From positions 124,001-188,000 of the forward strand of contig CAWDDG010000004.1 of the NCBI GenBank assembly GCA_963801065.1: a stretch of 64,000 bases of DNA, in the 5' to 3' direction. Under the pieces are notes generated by a model. That model had not been told where the DNA came from. It worked only from the letters and a program-made list of their open reading frames with translations, and made no database searches. Positions 1-7,420 of the stretch are shown piece after piece. The stretch's first letter is position 1. The number at the start of each line of letters is the position of its first letter. The position numbers and the translations under genes were made by a program. This stretch comes from CAWDDG01 sp963801065. GTDB taxonomy: Bacteria > Actinomycetota > Actinomycetes > Jiangellales > Jiangellaceae.

Positions 1-656
1 GCAGCCGCCGTTATCAGAGTATTCCTTAGGCTGCGGGCACGGGCATGTTGCTCATCCGCAGCCTCGTACGCAAACTTCGTAGCCTCGCGAAATGCAGCCC
101 GCCGCCGGGCGAGTTCAGCGGCGGCAGCGTTGCCGTCATCACCACGGCTCAAACGTCCGCGCATCTTCTGCAGCGCCTTGTTCTGTCCGCCAGGTCGGGG
201 TGGACTGGTCGTGCCCGTGGACGCGTTGCTGGCCTCTGTACTGAACAGATCCAGCGCCTCTTGGCGGCGTCGGTCGGTGGGGGCGAGACAGGTTAGCATC
301 CGGGCCAGGACACCGGGGCTGCGCGCCTTGATGTCATCCTCGGTGTACAAATCGACGAGCTCGACCACGGCCGCGTGGAGGTGGACAAAGGCCCCTTTGA
401 TCGGGGCGCCGGTCCACCAGTTGGCGAACCTGCTAGTCCTCGACCCGCGCTGGAGAGTTTCGCCGTTCCTCGGCACACCGGCGGCGCGGTAAGCGTCTTC
501 CAGATTCATTTCCGTGGCCTCGTGGATGTGATCGAGATCGATGTGATCGTCACCGTTGCGAGCTGACAAGAGCCGGACGCGCTCGCACTTAACAAAGTTA
601 GCCTTGGCGATGACGTGTTCCTGCCAGGCCGCCAGCCGGACTGGGTGAGTGCCCAC
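1..656 (-). CDS. Hypothetical protein, 3' end cut off by the window edge
   Basis: An uninterrupted reverse-strand frame of 218 codons begins at a GTG (654-656) and runs off the left edge. The start is supported by GAAGGAGGG ending about six bases upstream. The translation opens MGTHPVRLAAWQEHVIAK, has a central acidic/His patch (DDHIDLDHIHE) and an Ala/Arg-rich helical tail. I do not recognise the family. Codon use is less GC-biased than the neighbours (ACT, GCT, TTT, GTT, TTG are frequent), which together with the adjacent transposase fragment suggests acquired DNA. The gene is seen only because both the GTG start and the missing stop are allowed for. Confidence 0.6.
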   Translation of the reverse strand, partial: MGTHPVRLAAWQEHVIAKANFVKCERVRLLSARNGDDHIDLDHIHEATEMNLEDAYRAAGVPRNGETLQRGSRTSRFANWWTGAPIKGAFVHLHAAVVELVDLYTEDDIKARSPGVLARMLTCLAPTDRRRQEALDLFSTEASNASTGTTSPPRPGGQNKALQKMRGRLSRGDDGNAAAAELARRRAAFREATKFAYEAADEQHARARSLRNTLITAA

Positions 657-762
657 GACGCCCTCCTTCGCCGGACAATCCGTCACCGTATAGAGCCTCG
701 GATCCCCATGCCTGATACAGGACGCGCTGTTCCCTTATGCGGCTCTTCGCCGCTGAGGGTGG

Positions 763-984
763 TCATGGGGTGATCGGGATGGCTCGTCGGGGGTAGGGTC
801 TGGCGCCGTTGGCGGCCACGAGTAGCCGTAGTCGGTAGTTGCCGAAGTTGCGGAATCCGTGGGCGAGGCGGCGGGTCTTCTCGATGATCAGGTTGATCGC
901 TTCGGTCCCGCCGTTGGAGATCCCGTCGGTGTCGAAGTAGGCCAGCACCTGTTGTCGCCAGGCGCCTCGGCGTGCGGGATCGGG
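763..984 (-). pseudogene. ISL3-family transposase, C-terminal remnant
   Basis: The reverse frame reads RRGAWRQQVLAYFDTDG then ISNGGTEAINLIIEK and HGFRNFGNYRLRLL, the highly conserved C-terminal block of the DDE_Tnp_ISL3 domain (last catalytic Glu in GGTEAIN). Reading upstream, the frame meets a TGA at 985-987, so only about 74 of the usual 400-plus residues remain. The sequence GGCTCTTCGCCGCTGAGGG just beyond its 3' end (741-759) resembles ISL3 terminal repeats and may be the surviving end of the element. No other end is visible. It is a dead insertion remnant that marks this edge as a rearranged site. Confidence 0.85.
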
Positions 985-1472
985 TCACGAGTGGGAGGTC
1001 CGGAAGACGGATCGCGTCATCGTCCGCGATCCGTCCCCGACCGGTGATGAAGTCCTCGACGCGGCCCTCAAGATCGTCATCGCGCGAAAGCGGCGCCGTT
1101 CGGTCCGGTGCGGAACGCTTCGGCCAGCATGGCGACGACCTGCGCGCGGCGGGCCGGATCGGAGAGCACGCGCTCGTGGGGCCGGCCCGCCGGCGAGCGA
1201 CTCCACAGCATCGCCCGGCGCGACGGCGTAGCCAGCGAACTCTGCCGCGAGCATCGGCACCGCCGCCGCCGGGTCCGAACGGACGGCGGGAGTCATCTGC
1301 CGGGGCATCGACGGTCAGCAGCCGAACGCCGGCCTTCGCCGTTCTCTCGGGATCTGGGTCGAGAGCGCGGGATCCGGGCGCCACATGCGGGAACGTGACG
1401 ACGCGTCCGGCCGACGGGCCATGGTCGTCGACGGCCAGCGTCCTGCCATCCGGAAGCGGTCAGATGGGTCAT
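985..1472 (-). pseudogene. Degenerate alpha/beta hydrolase
   Basis: Reading the reverse strand in shifting frames from an ATG at 1470-1472 reconstructs a typical alpha/beta hydrolase N-terminal half: a lid-free start (MTHLTASGWQDAGR), a segment equivalent to VxFxHGxPGS (here VVTFPHVAPGSRALD), the strand RLLTVDAP, then MLAAEFAGYAVAPGD, ARRAQVVAMLAEAFRTGPNG and DLEGRVEDF. At least three frame changes are needed and the HGxPG oxyanion segment is altered, so no functional enzyme is made. The gene is cut at its 3' side exactly where the ISL3 remnant begins, suggesting the insertion or its excision truncated it. The assignment rests on pattern similarity across frames, so it is moderate. Confidence 0.45.
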
Positions 1473-1538
1473 GATCGCCAGCATCTCGCACGCCTCGGAC
1501 AACGACCGCGGTCCCCACAGCTCCCTGGGGACACGACT

Positions 1539-1850
1539 TCAACGAAGCCGCAGCACCCTGCCGTCGCCCGACACGCCGTCGTTCTGATCACGGAGCCTGA
1601 TCGTGGGGTGGTCGACAGACCGTTTCCGGCCGGCGCGGACCCGGAGCCAGCGCCGCACCCGCGGCAGCTGCCACATCGCGATGCCCGACCCGGCCATCAC
1701 GGGGAAGACGACGAACCGCACCAGAGCGGTCGCAACGGTCGAGTCGTTCCATGGTGCGTAGACCACTGTCGCGAGCAGAAGGGCGCTCGTCAGGTGGACG
1801 AGCCGCTCCATGTCTCGCATCCGCTTGTTGGAGATCCGTTGTCCCGTCAT
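1539..1850 (-). CDS. Small membrane protein
   Basis: A 103-residue protein with two predicted membrane segments (about residues 18-35, LVHLTSALLLATVVYAPW, and 43-62, ALVRFVVFPVMAGSGIAMW) followed by a basic tail (RVRRWLRVRAGRK). Its ATG overlaps the stop of the upstream MarR regulator by four bases (ATGA), so the two are translationally coupled and presumably share the MarR-controlled promoter. No family is recognised. Such small membrane proteins next to MarR genes are often target genes of the regulator, but its role is unknown. Confidence 0.7.
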   Translation of the reverse strand: MTGQRISNKRMRDMERLVHLTSALLLATVVYAPWNDSTVATALVRFVVFPVMAGSGIAMWQLPRVRRWLRVRAGRKRSVDHPTIRLRDQNDGVSGDGRVLRLR

Positions 1851-2299
1851 CGTGTCTCACTCCCACGCCTGGGCGGTGCCGATTGGGTCAACGCCGCCAA
1901 CATCCGCTGTACGAGGTCGACGGCGTCGCGGCGCTCGGCGTCGTCGAGCCCCCGCGTGGCCGCCTCGTTGACGGCGGCTGCACACGGCACCAGAACATCG
2001 CGCAGGGCCCTGCCCCGCTCGGTCAGGAAGACGTTGACCTGCCGCCGGTCGCGCGAGTTGCGCCTCCGCGTCACGAGCTGGTCGCGCTCCATCCGGTCGA
2101 GCGTGCGGACCATCGTCGGCGCTTCTATCGCCACCTGGCGGCTGAGGGCTATCTGGGTCTGGCCGTCCTCGGCCCAGAGAACGAGGAGGACTGCCCACTG
2201 CGCCGACGTGACCCCGTGCAGCCCGATGCGGTCGCCGAGCGCCCGTGCGAACGCGCGGGCGAGCGAGTTGACGAGGTAACCCAGGCTCTCCCCGATCAC
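1847..2299 (-). CDS. MarR-family transcriptional regulator
   Basis: A winged-helix MarR regulator: helix 1 region SLGYLVNSLARAFARAL, then GVTSAQWAVLLVL, recognition helix area QVAIEAPTMVRTLDRME and the wing TRRRNSRDRRQVNVFLT. I choose the GTG at 2297-2299 as start because GGGGAG sits six bases upstream and the resulting 150 residues match the family length. A longer frame reaching an ATG at 2369-2371 would start with no room for a ribosome site, directly against the palindromic operator. It forms an operon with the small membrane protein downstream and is probably autoregulated through that operator. MarR proteins usually release DNA on binding small phenolic ligands; the ligand here is unknown. 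Confidence 0.85.
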   Translation of the reverse strand: MIGESLGYLVNSLARAFARALGDRIGLHGVTSAQWAVLLVLWAEDGQTQIALSRQVAIEAPTMVRTLDRMERDQLVTRRRNSRDRRQVNVFLTERGRALRDVLVPCAAAVNEAATRGLDDAERRDAVDLVQRMLAALTQSAPPRRGSETR

Positions 2300-2372
2300 G
2301 AAGAGCTCCCCGGCCTCACCGGTCGCATCGCCCGACTGCCATACGACGAGCTGTCGCTGAGTCGGACTCATA

Positions 2373-2392
2373 GCTAATGATTAGCATACTAA
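2373..2392 (-). promoter_or_regulatory. Probable MarR operator
   Basis: GCTAATGATTAGC (2373-2385) is a perfect 6-bp inverted repeat around one base, overlapped by a second palindrome TTAGCATACTAA (2381-2392). The TTAG/CTAA half-sites are typical of MarR boxes and lie just upstream of the marR gene in an otherwise GC-rich intergenic space shared with ung. Autoregulation is the likely role. Confidence 0.6.
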
Positions 2393-2488
2393 CTATCTGG
2401 CCGTCAAGCCCAGGCGGACGGGTCGCTGACCGGAAGATCCGCGGCGAACCCGGGTAGGCGGTCCGAAGCTCGGCTACTGTGATCCGAC

Positions 2489-3166
2489 ATGCCCGGACGT
2501 CCGCTGCAGGAGCTCGTCGACCCCGGCTGGGCGCGGGTGCTGGAGCCGGTCGCCGACCGGATCGCGGCGATGGGTGAGTTCCTTCGAGCCGAGCTCGCCG
2601 CCGGAAGGACCTACCTTCCCGCCGGCCCGAACGTGCTGCGCGCGTTCACCCAGCCGTTCGACGACGTCCGCGTCCTGATCGTCGGCCAGGACCCGTACCC
2701 GACGCCTGGCCACGCGGTCGGGCTGAGCTTCTCGGTCGCTCCCGACGTACGTCCTCTGCCGGCCAGCCTGGTCAACATCTTCCGCGAGTACGTCGACGAC
2801 CTCCGCCTTCCCGAACCGAGCACCGGCGATCTGTCCCCATGGGCCGAGCACGGCGTCCTGCTGCTCAACCGGGCGCTCACGGTCGCTCCACACCGTCCTG
2901 CGGCGCATCGCGGCAAGGGCTGGGAAGAGGTCACCGAGCAGGCGATCCGGGCCCTCGCCGCACGCGGTGCGCCTCTGGTGGCGATCCTGTGGGGACGCGA
3001 CGCGCGCAACCTGCGACCGCTGCTGGGCGGCGTCCCGTGCATCGAGTCCGCACACCCGAGCCCGATGTCAGCCCGTGGCGGCTTCTTCGGCTCCCGCCCG
3101 TTCAGCCGGGCGAACCAGCTCCTGGTCGACCAGGGCGCCGAGCCGGTCGACTGGAAGCTCCCGTAG
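2489..3166 (+). CDS. ung: Uracil-DNA glycosylase (family 1)
   Basis: Removes uracil from DNA to start base excision repair. The 225-residue protein has the family 1 signature GQDPYP at 66-71 (Asp68 activates the water), the stacking/binding region GLSFSV, GVLLLN at 122-127 (uracil-specificity Asn) and the minor-groove loop HPSPMSA at 189-195 with catalytic His189. Length and motif order are normal. PTPGHA after the first motif is the usual actinobacterial variant. It is divergent from the MarR unit and stands alone. Confidence 0.97.
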   Translation: MPGRPLQELVDPGWARVLEPVADRIAAMGEFLRAELAAGRTYLPAGPNVLRAFTQPFDDVRVLIVGQDPYPTPGHAVGLSFSVAPDVRPLPASLVNIFREYVDDLRLPEPSTGDLSPWAEHGVLLLNRALTVAPHRPAAHRGKGWEEVTEQAIRALAARGAPLVAILWGRDARNLRPLLGGVPCIESAHPSPMSARGGFFGSRPFSRANQLLVDQGAEPVDWKLP

Positions 3167-3380
3167 CGGCTGCACCCGGCCGCACGTTCTCATCCGGCTC
3201 GCTCCTGGAGAACCGGCGCCCGGTCGCCGAAGTCCGGCCGAACGCGCCGGTAGAGGCTGGACAGCTATATGGCGACGGTACGAGCTCATGATCGTCGACT
3301 CCCCGGTCGGCCGTCTGTGGACGGCCCAGCTTCGTCGGCATATATGTCGATCGGGTTACGCGCACGGTGCGTGCGGGTAC

Positions 3381-3560
3381 TGCTACGCTTGTCGCCAGTT
3401 GTTGCAGTTGCAGTTCCACGCACGTTCTCGAACGCCCGCGGACGCCAAGCTCGCGGGCGTTTCTCGTACGTCGTGCCATGCACGGATCGGGACCACGGTT
3501 GCAGCAGCCGGTGGGATTCGCACAGGGCGGATCCGACAACGTCCCAGGAGGACACAGCAC
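3381..3560 (+). promoter_or_regulatory. Promoter and structured 5' leader of the cold-shock gene
   Basis: An extended -10 (TGCTACGCT, 3381-3389) precedes a long leader of about 165 bases. The leader has the repeat GTTGTTGCAGTTGCAGTT (3399-3416) and a 10-bp perfect hairpin AACGCCCGCG (3431-3440) / CGCGGGCGTT (3452-3461) followed by TCTCGT, which looks like an attenuator. Long structured leaders on csp genes are known thermosensing or stability elements in other bacteria; here the role is inferred. The whole gap between ung and the csp gene (3167-3560) contains no other coding signal that I can support. Confidence 0.5.
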
Positions 3561-3764
3561 ATGGCACAGGGAACCGTCAAGTGGTTCAACAACGAGAAGG
3601 GCTTCGGCTTCATCGCCCAGGACAGCGGCGAGCCGGACGTCTTCGTCCACTACTCGGCGATCGCGTCCGAGGGCTACCGCTCTCTCGATGAGAACCAGCG
3701 CGTCGAGTTCGAGATCGTGCAGGGCCAGAAGGGTCCGCAGGCGGAGAACGTCCGCCCGCTCTGA
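3561..3764 (+). CDS. cspA: Cold-shock domain protein
   Basis: A 67-residue single cold-shock (OB-fold) domain that binds single-stranded RNA and DNA as an RNA chaperone. RNP1 (KGFGFI, residues 13-18) and RNP2 (DVFVHYSAI, 26-34) are intact, with the family start MAQGTVKWFN. The start is fixed by AGGAGGA about eight bases upstream. It follows a long leader with a hairpin and ends just before a strong terminator, so it is monocistronic. Whether it is cold induced or constitutive cannot be told from sequence. Confidence 0.97.
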   Translation: MAQGTVKWFNNEKGFGFIAQDSGEPDVFVHYSAIASEGYRSLDENQRVEFEIVQGQKGPQAENVRPL

Positions 3765-3781
3765 TCTTCGGCTCCCAGACA

Positions 3782-3817
3782 GACGCCCCCGTCGGCCACC
3801 AGGCCGGCGGGGGCGTC
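3782..3817 (+). terminator. Rho-independent-like terminator after cspA
   Basis: GACGCCCCCG (3782-3791) pairs perfectly with CGGGGGCGTC (3808-3817), with an inner GGCC/GGCC pairing. It lies 18 bases past the csp stop. It lacks a long U tract, as is common in actinomycetes. Confidence 0.75.
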
Positions 3818-3850
3818 GGTCATGAACGGACGCCCGAAGACAATGAAGCC

Positions 3851-4357
3851 ATGACGACCGGCAAGGCTGATGTCACCGTGCGAGGGCTGGTCGACGACGA
3901 CTGGGCTGACGTGCGGCGCATTTACGCCGAGGGCATCGCCACCCGCAATGCGACCTTCGAGACGAGCGTGCCGCCGCGCCGCACCCTGGAGCGCAAATGG
4001 CTCTCCGCGCATCGTTGGGTCGCGGAGGTCGACGGGGTCGTCGCCGCGTGGGCAGCGGTCACGCGCGTGTCGGACCGAGCCTGCTATGCCGGCGTGTGCG
4101 AGACCTCGGTCTACGTGGCCACCGAGTTCCAAGGACGGGGAATCGGCACAGCGCTCCTGCACAAACAGATCTCCGCCGCCGACGAGGGCGGTCTGTGGAC
4201 GCTGCAAACGTCGATCTTTCCTGAGAACGGCGCCAGCCTCGCGCTGCACCATGCGGCCGGCTTCCGGACGGTCGGATTCCGCGAGCGGATCGCGAGGCTC
4301 GACGGGCGCTGGCGCGACACGGTCCTTCTCGAACGCCGCAGCACGACCTTCTCCTGA
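3851..4357 (+). CDS. GNAT acetyltransferase, phosphinothricin acetyltransferase type
   Basis: A 168-residue GNAT fold protein of the PAT/Bar-like branch: VRGLVDDDWADVRRIYAEGI at the N-terminus, the ATFET segment, the beta strand YVATEFQGRGIG, and the acetyl-CoA pyrophosphate loop QGRGIG with ALLH following, then ENGASLALHHAAGFRTVG, characteristic of this subfamily. It probably N-acetylates an amino-acid-like substrate. Many family members act on methionine sulfone or sulfoximine rather than on phosphinothricin, so resistance should not be assumed. Single gene between two terminator or riboswitch elements. Confidence 0.88.
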   Translation: MTTGKADVTVRGLVDDDWADVRRIYAEGIATRNATFETSVPPRRTLERKWLSAHRWVAEVDGVVAAWAAVTRVSDRACYAGVCETSVYVATEFQGRGIGTALLHKQISAADEGGLWTLQTSIFPENGASLALHHAAGFRTVGFRERIARLDGRWRDTVLLERRSTTFS

Positions 4358-4479
4358 CCTTGCGTCGGTTTCCACAGGCGGCTGCGTCTGCGTTGCCGTC
4401 CCGGCAACCACTGGCTAGCCTCCTGGGCGAGGTGTCTGCTTCCCCCGCACTCGCCGGCCATAGGGCTGGCAGGCAGCCA

Positions 4480-4618
4480 CCCCCGCCGAATCCGGTCCAG
4501 ACGGCCGGAGCCGGGGACCCAACTTCCCCGGGGTGAATCGGCCGCGACAGTGGGCGGCCGTAGGGTCCTTCCCGCCCGAACCCGACAGCTAACTCGGTAG
4601 GCGGTAGCGGAAGAGAGG
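4480..4618 (+). ncRNA. c-di-AMP riboswitch (ydaO-yuaA type)
   Basis: The conserved blocks of the ydaO leader are present in order: GCCGAATCC (4485-4493), GGAGCCGGGGACCCAA, GGGGTGAATCGG, TAGGGTCCTTCCCGCCC and CCGACAGCTAACTCGGTAGG ending GGAAGAGAGG. It lies directly before an NlpC/P60 cell-wall hydrolase, the commonest actinomycete target of this riboswitch, where c-di-AMP binding turns expression down. Its 3' end abuts the start region of the hydrolase (AGAGAGGA, then GTG), so control of ribosome access is possible as well as termination. Confidence 0.92.
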
Positions 4619-4624
4619 ACTCAC

Positions 4625-5722
4625 GTGTCCGCACAACCCCGCCGGAGGGCCCGATTACGTCGTCATCTCCTGGTGCTCAGCGTCGGTGCGGCCACGGTGG
4701 CCGGCGGCTTCGCGCTCGCCCCAGCCGGCATCGCCGAGCCGCAGCCGACGCTGGAGGAGGTGAAGAGCCGGGTCGACGAACTGCACGAGAAGGCCAGCGC
4801 AGCCAACGAACGCTACAACGCAGCAACCGACACCCTCGCCGAGATCCAGCTGCGGCTGAGCCGCGCGCAGACGGACGTCGGCCGCCAGGAAGCCAGGGTC
4901 AAGAAGCTCACCGCCGACACGGGCATGTTTGCTGCTGCGACCTACCGCGCCGGCGGTCTCGACCCGGCGATCCACGCCCTGTTCGCCGACAGCGCCGCCG
5001 ATTTCCTCGCACAGGCCTCGGTGATCGACGCGTACTCGACTCAGCAGGCGGAACAGCTCGAAGCCGTTTCCGCTGAGCGCCGAGAGCTGGAGCAGAAGCG
5101 GCTCGTCGCGGACGAGGAGCGCGCCCGCCAGGAGGCCATCAAGGCGGTCCTCACCGAGGAGAAGGAGAGGATCGACGGCCTCCTCGCGGAGCAGCAGAAG
5201 CTCCTGGCACGGCTCACTGCCGAGGAGCAGGCCCGGCTCGAGCGCGAGCGACAGCGCGAGCGCGAGGCGGCGATGAGCCAGCGCGAGCAGGCCTCGGCGC
5301 GGATCTCGCGTGGATCGTCCAGCGGGTCCGACGCGCCGGTCGCCGACGTGCCGGCCAGCGGGCGTGCGGCGATCGCCGTCCGGGCGGGCCTCTCGAAGGT
5401 CGGCTACCCGTACGTCTACGGCGGCAAGGGGCCCGACTCGTTCGACTGCTCCGGTTTCACCAGCTGGGCCTGGCGACAAGCCGGGGTCAGCCTCTCCAGC
5501 TCGTCGCGGGCACAAGCCGGTCAGGGCACGCGGGTGTCGAAGGACCAGTTGCAGCCTGGGGACATCCTGTTCTACGGCAGCCCGGTCAGCCATGTCGCCA
5601 TGTACATCGGCGACGGCAAGGTGGTGCACGCGTCGAACCCACGCACTGATGTCACGATCGCACCGGCGTTCCGAGCCGGCGGGTCCCGCAAGCCGTACGC
5701 AGGCGCCATGCGCCCGGGTTAA
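4625..5722 (+). CDS. Secreted NlpC/P60 peptidoglycan endopeptidase
   Basis: A 365-residue secreted cell-wall hydrolase. It has a twin-basic N-terminus and hydrophobic signal segment ending near residue 37, a long charged coiled-coil region (about 40-225, rich in Glu/Arg/Gln), and a C-terminal NlpC/P60 domain from about 245. Catalytic residues are visible: DCSGF with Cys275, SHVAMYIG with His323 and VVHAS with His335. The architecture matches RipA/SCO-type D,L-endopeptidases that cut between D-Glu and diaminopimelate. The GTG start follows AGAGAGGACTCAC at the end of the c-di-AMP riboswitch, linking wall turnover to osmotic/c-di-AMP signalling. Confidence 0.95.
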   Translation: MSAQPRRRARLRRHLLVLSVGAATVAGGFALAPAGIAEPQPTLEEVKSRVDELHEKASAANERYNAATDTLAEIQLRLSRAQTDVGRQEARVKKLTADTGMFAAATYRAGGLDPAIHALFADSAADFLAQASVIDAYSTQQAEQLEAVSAERRELEQKRLVADEERARQEAIKAVLTEEKERIDGLLAEQQKLLARLTAEEQARLERERQREREAAMSQREQASARISRGSSSGSDAPVADVPASGRAAIAVRAGLSKVGYPYVYGGKGPDSFDCSGFTSWAWRQAGVSLSSSSRAQAGQGTRVSKDQLQPGDILFYGSPVSHVAMYIGDGKVVHASNPRTDVTIAPAFRAGGSRKPYAGAMRPG

Positions 5723-5729
5723 AACCTGC

Positions 5730-5775
5730 CAACGTCGGCTGGCCGCCGCCCCCCGCCGCCGGTCAGCCGACGTTG
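5730..5775. terminator. Bidirectional terminator between convergent genes
   Basis: CAACGTCGGCTG (5730-5741) is the exact reverse complement of CAGCCGACGTTG (5764-5775), with a GC-only loop. It sits between the stop of the hydrolase and the stop of the ccdA-like gene and includes the last codons of the latter. Confidence 0.65.
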
Positions 5776-6614
5776 CGCACCTGCGTCGCTCGGTTCCGGC
5801 GCGAGCGGCGGATGGCCATCCAAGTGCCCAGCAGGATCACCAGCACGCTCAGCAGAACCCACAGCCCGAGTCCGTCGACGAACCGCGCCATCGCTCCTTG
5901 CACGGAGGTCGCCGCCGAGATGACAGGGTCGTCGGTGATGTCGCCGCTCGCGAGGCGCAGTTCGTAGGCCCCGTAATAGGTCACGTACGCGCCCGCGAGC
6001 ACGAGCAACGCTCCGGAGATGCGGCTGACATACGGCATGACGCCTCGGAGCCGGCGTACGAGCCCGTCCTGGGCCAACGCCACCGCGACAGCGAGCACAC
6101 CGACGACGACGCCCATGCCGAGCCCGTACGCGACGAAGACCGCCAGGCCCGCCGCGGTGCTCTCGGCTCGGAACGTGCTCGTCGTGACGGCCAGGAAGGG
6201 CGCGATCGTGCACGACAGGGACGCGACGGCGTAGGCGACACCGTAGATCACCATCGAGGCGGTGCCATCCGTGGGTGCTGCGCTCGGCAACCGCGGCAGC
6301 CTCAGCACGAGCTCACGCCCGCTGAGCAGCCACAGGCCGAGAACGACGAGCCCTACCCCGACCACGACCGTGGCCCAGGAGAGGTAGGTCCCGAGCGAGA
6401 GTGCCAAGGGCACGACGACCAGCCCGAACGCACCGAACACCGCGACGAAGCCCACCGTCATCGCGGCCGCCGCGGCGAGCGCCCTGCCCACCTGGCTGCC
6501 GGCGCCGCCTCGAGCCACGAGGAGGGTGAGGTAGGCCGGCAGGAGCGCGAAGCCGCACGGGTTGAATGCCGCGACCATGCCCGCCGTCGCCGCGAGGAAC
6601 AGCGTGTCGGTCAT
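5763..6614 (-). CDS. ccdA: CcdA-type thiol-disulfide electron transporter
   Basis: A 283-residue polytopic membrane protein of the CcdA/DsbD-beta family, which carries reducing equivalents across the membrane to extracytoplasmic thioredoxins. The two redox cysteines lie in the expected places: NPCGF near residue 19 in TM1 and SLSCTIAPF in TM4. About six or seven membrane helices are visible and the C-terminus is basic. Its start overlaps the stop of the thioredoxin-like lipoprotein by four bases, so the two are a coupled pair, probably serving cytochrome c maturation or extracytoplasmic protein repair, and they lie beside the copper genes. Confidence 0.92.
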   Translation of the reverse strand: MTDTLFLAATAGMVAAFNPCGFALLPAYLTLLVARGGAGSQVGRALAAAAAMTVGFVAVFGAFGLVVVPLALSLGTYLSWATVVVGVGLVVLGLWLLSGRELVLRLPRLPSAAPTDGTASMVIYGVAYAVASLSCTIAPFLAVTTSTFRAESTAAGLAVFVAYGLGMGVVVGVLAVAVALAQDGLVRRLRGVMPYVSRISGALLVLAGAYVTYYGAYELRLASGDITDDPVISAATSVQGAMARFVDGLGLWVLLSVLVILLGTWMAIRRSRRNRATQVRNVG

Positions 6615-7174
6615 AGGCCGAAGCGCTCGCGGGCGATGCCCACCAGGTCGGGGTCGCTGCCGTAGCCATCCACGAGTTCGACCGTCCCGTCGGCAGAGAT
6701 GAACGCGAACGTGTCTTGCTGGGTGACGCCGAACCTGGTGAACACGGCTCCGTCGGTGTCGGCGACGTGTGCGACCGTCTGGGTGTCGGTGTCCTCGACG
6801 AAGGCACGCATGTCGTCGAGACTGCCGGACAGGCCCGCCACGCCGACGAAGGTCACGCTGTCGGCCAGTTCAGCGGCGGCCGCGGTGACATCTGCCGCAC
6901 CCCGCTTGCACACCGGGCACCACGGCGCCCAGAACCACACGACGGCCGGCTTGCCAGCAAGCGTCGCGCCGTCGAACGTCGTGCCGGTGACCGTCTGGGC
7001 AGTGAAGGCCAGCACCTCGGGCACTGCTGCGGTCGGTGGTTCCGCAGTCGGCTCCGACGTCATGGCACTCGGCCCGGTTGCCGTCGTCGCCGCCTCCGGG
7101 TCGGAGCCGTCACTGCATGCTGCGAGTGCGGTGGCCACGGCGAAGGCGGCAAGAGCGAGCGAGCGGCGATGCAT
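6611..7174 (-). CDS. Thioredoxin-like lipoprotein (TlpA/ResA type)
   Basis: A 187-residue exported lipoprotein. The start at 7172-7174 gives a classical signal (MHRRSLALAAFAVATALAAC) with lipobox LAAC, then a Thr/Ala/Pro linker and a thioredoxin fold with WAPWCPVCK as redox centre (CPVC), close to the CPVC/CPYC of ResA and mycobacterial Mpt53-like proteins. The GVTQQDTFAFI segment carries the cis-Pro region in altered form (no obvious cis-Pro is seen). Translationally coupled to ccdA, which would keep it reduced. A role in copper stress or cytochrome assembly is inferred from context. Confidence 0.88.
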   Translation of the reverse strand: MHRRSLALAAFAVATALAACSDGSDPEAATTATGPSAMTSEPTAEPPTAAVPEVLAFTAQTVTGTTFDGATLAGKPAVVWFWAPWCPVCKRGAADVTAAAAELADSVTFVGVAGLSGSLDDMRAFVEDTDTQTVAHVADTDGAVFTRFGVTQQDTFAFISADGTVELVDGYGSDPDLVGIARERFGL

Positions 7175-7420
7175 CGAGGGTCGGACCTCCGGTCGGGCGG
7201 TAGAAGCCCGATCATCATCCTGGCCCAATGTGGGCGGGTCGACTCTTACGAGCCGATGACATACCGCGAATACCCCCGGGCGGGCACCGGCCATGCCGGT
7301 GTGAGGGGGTGACACAGACGACAACAGGTGGCCGGTGCGTATACCCCAGGCACGCATGCGCCAACCCCACGAGAGCCACGACGCGACTATCGTGCGGACG
7401 TGGTCCGGGTTCCGCAGAGC

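Noticed and set aside
972..2279. A 435-codon plus-strand open frame
   Set aside because: It is antisense to the hydrolase remnant, small membrane protein and marR gene, and is Arg/Ser/Pro-rich with no domain; a high-GC shadow.
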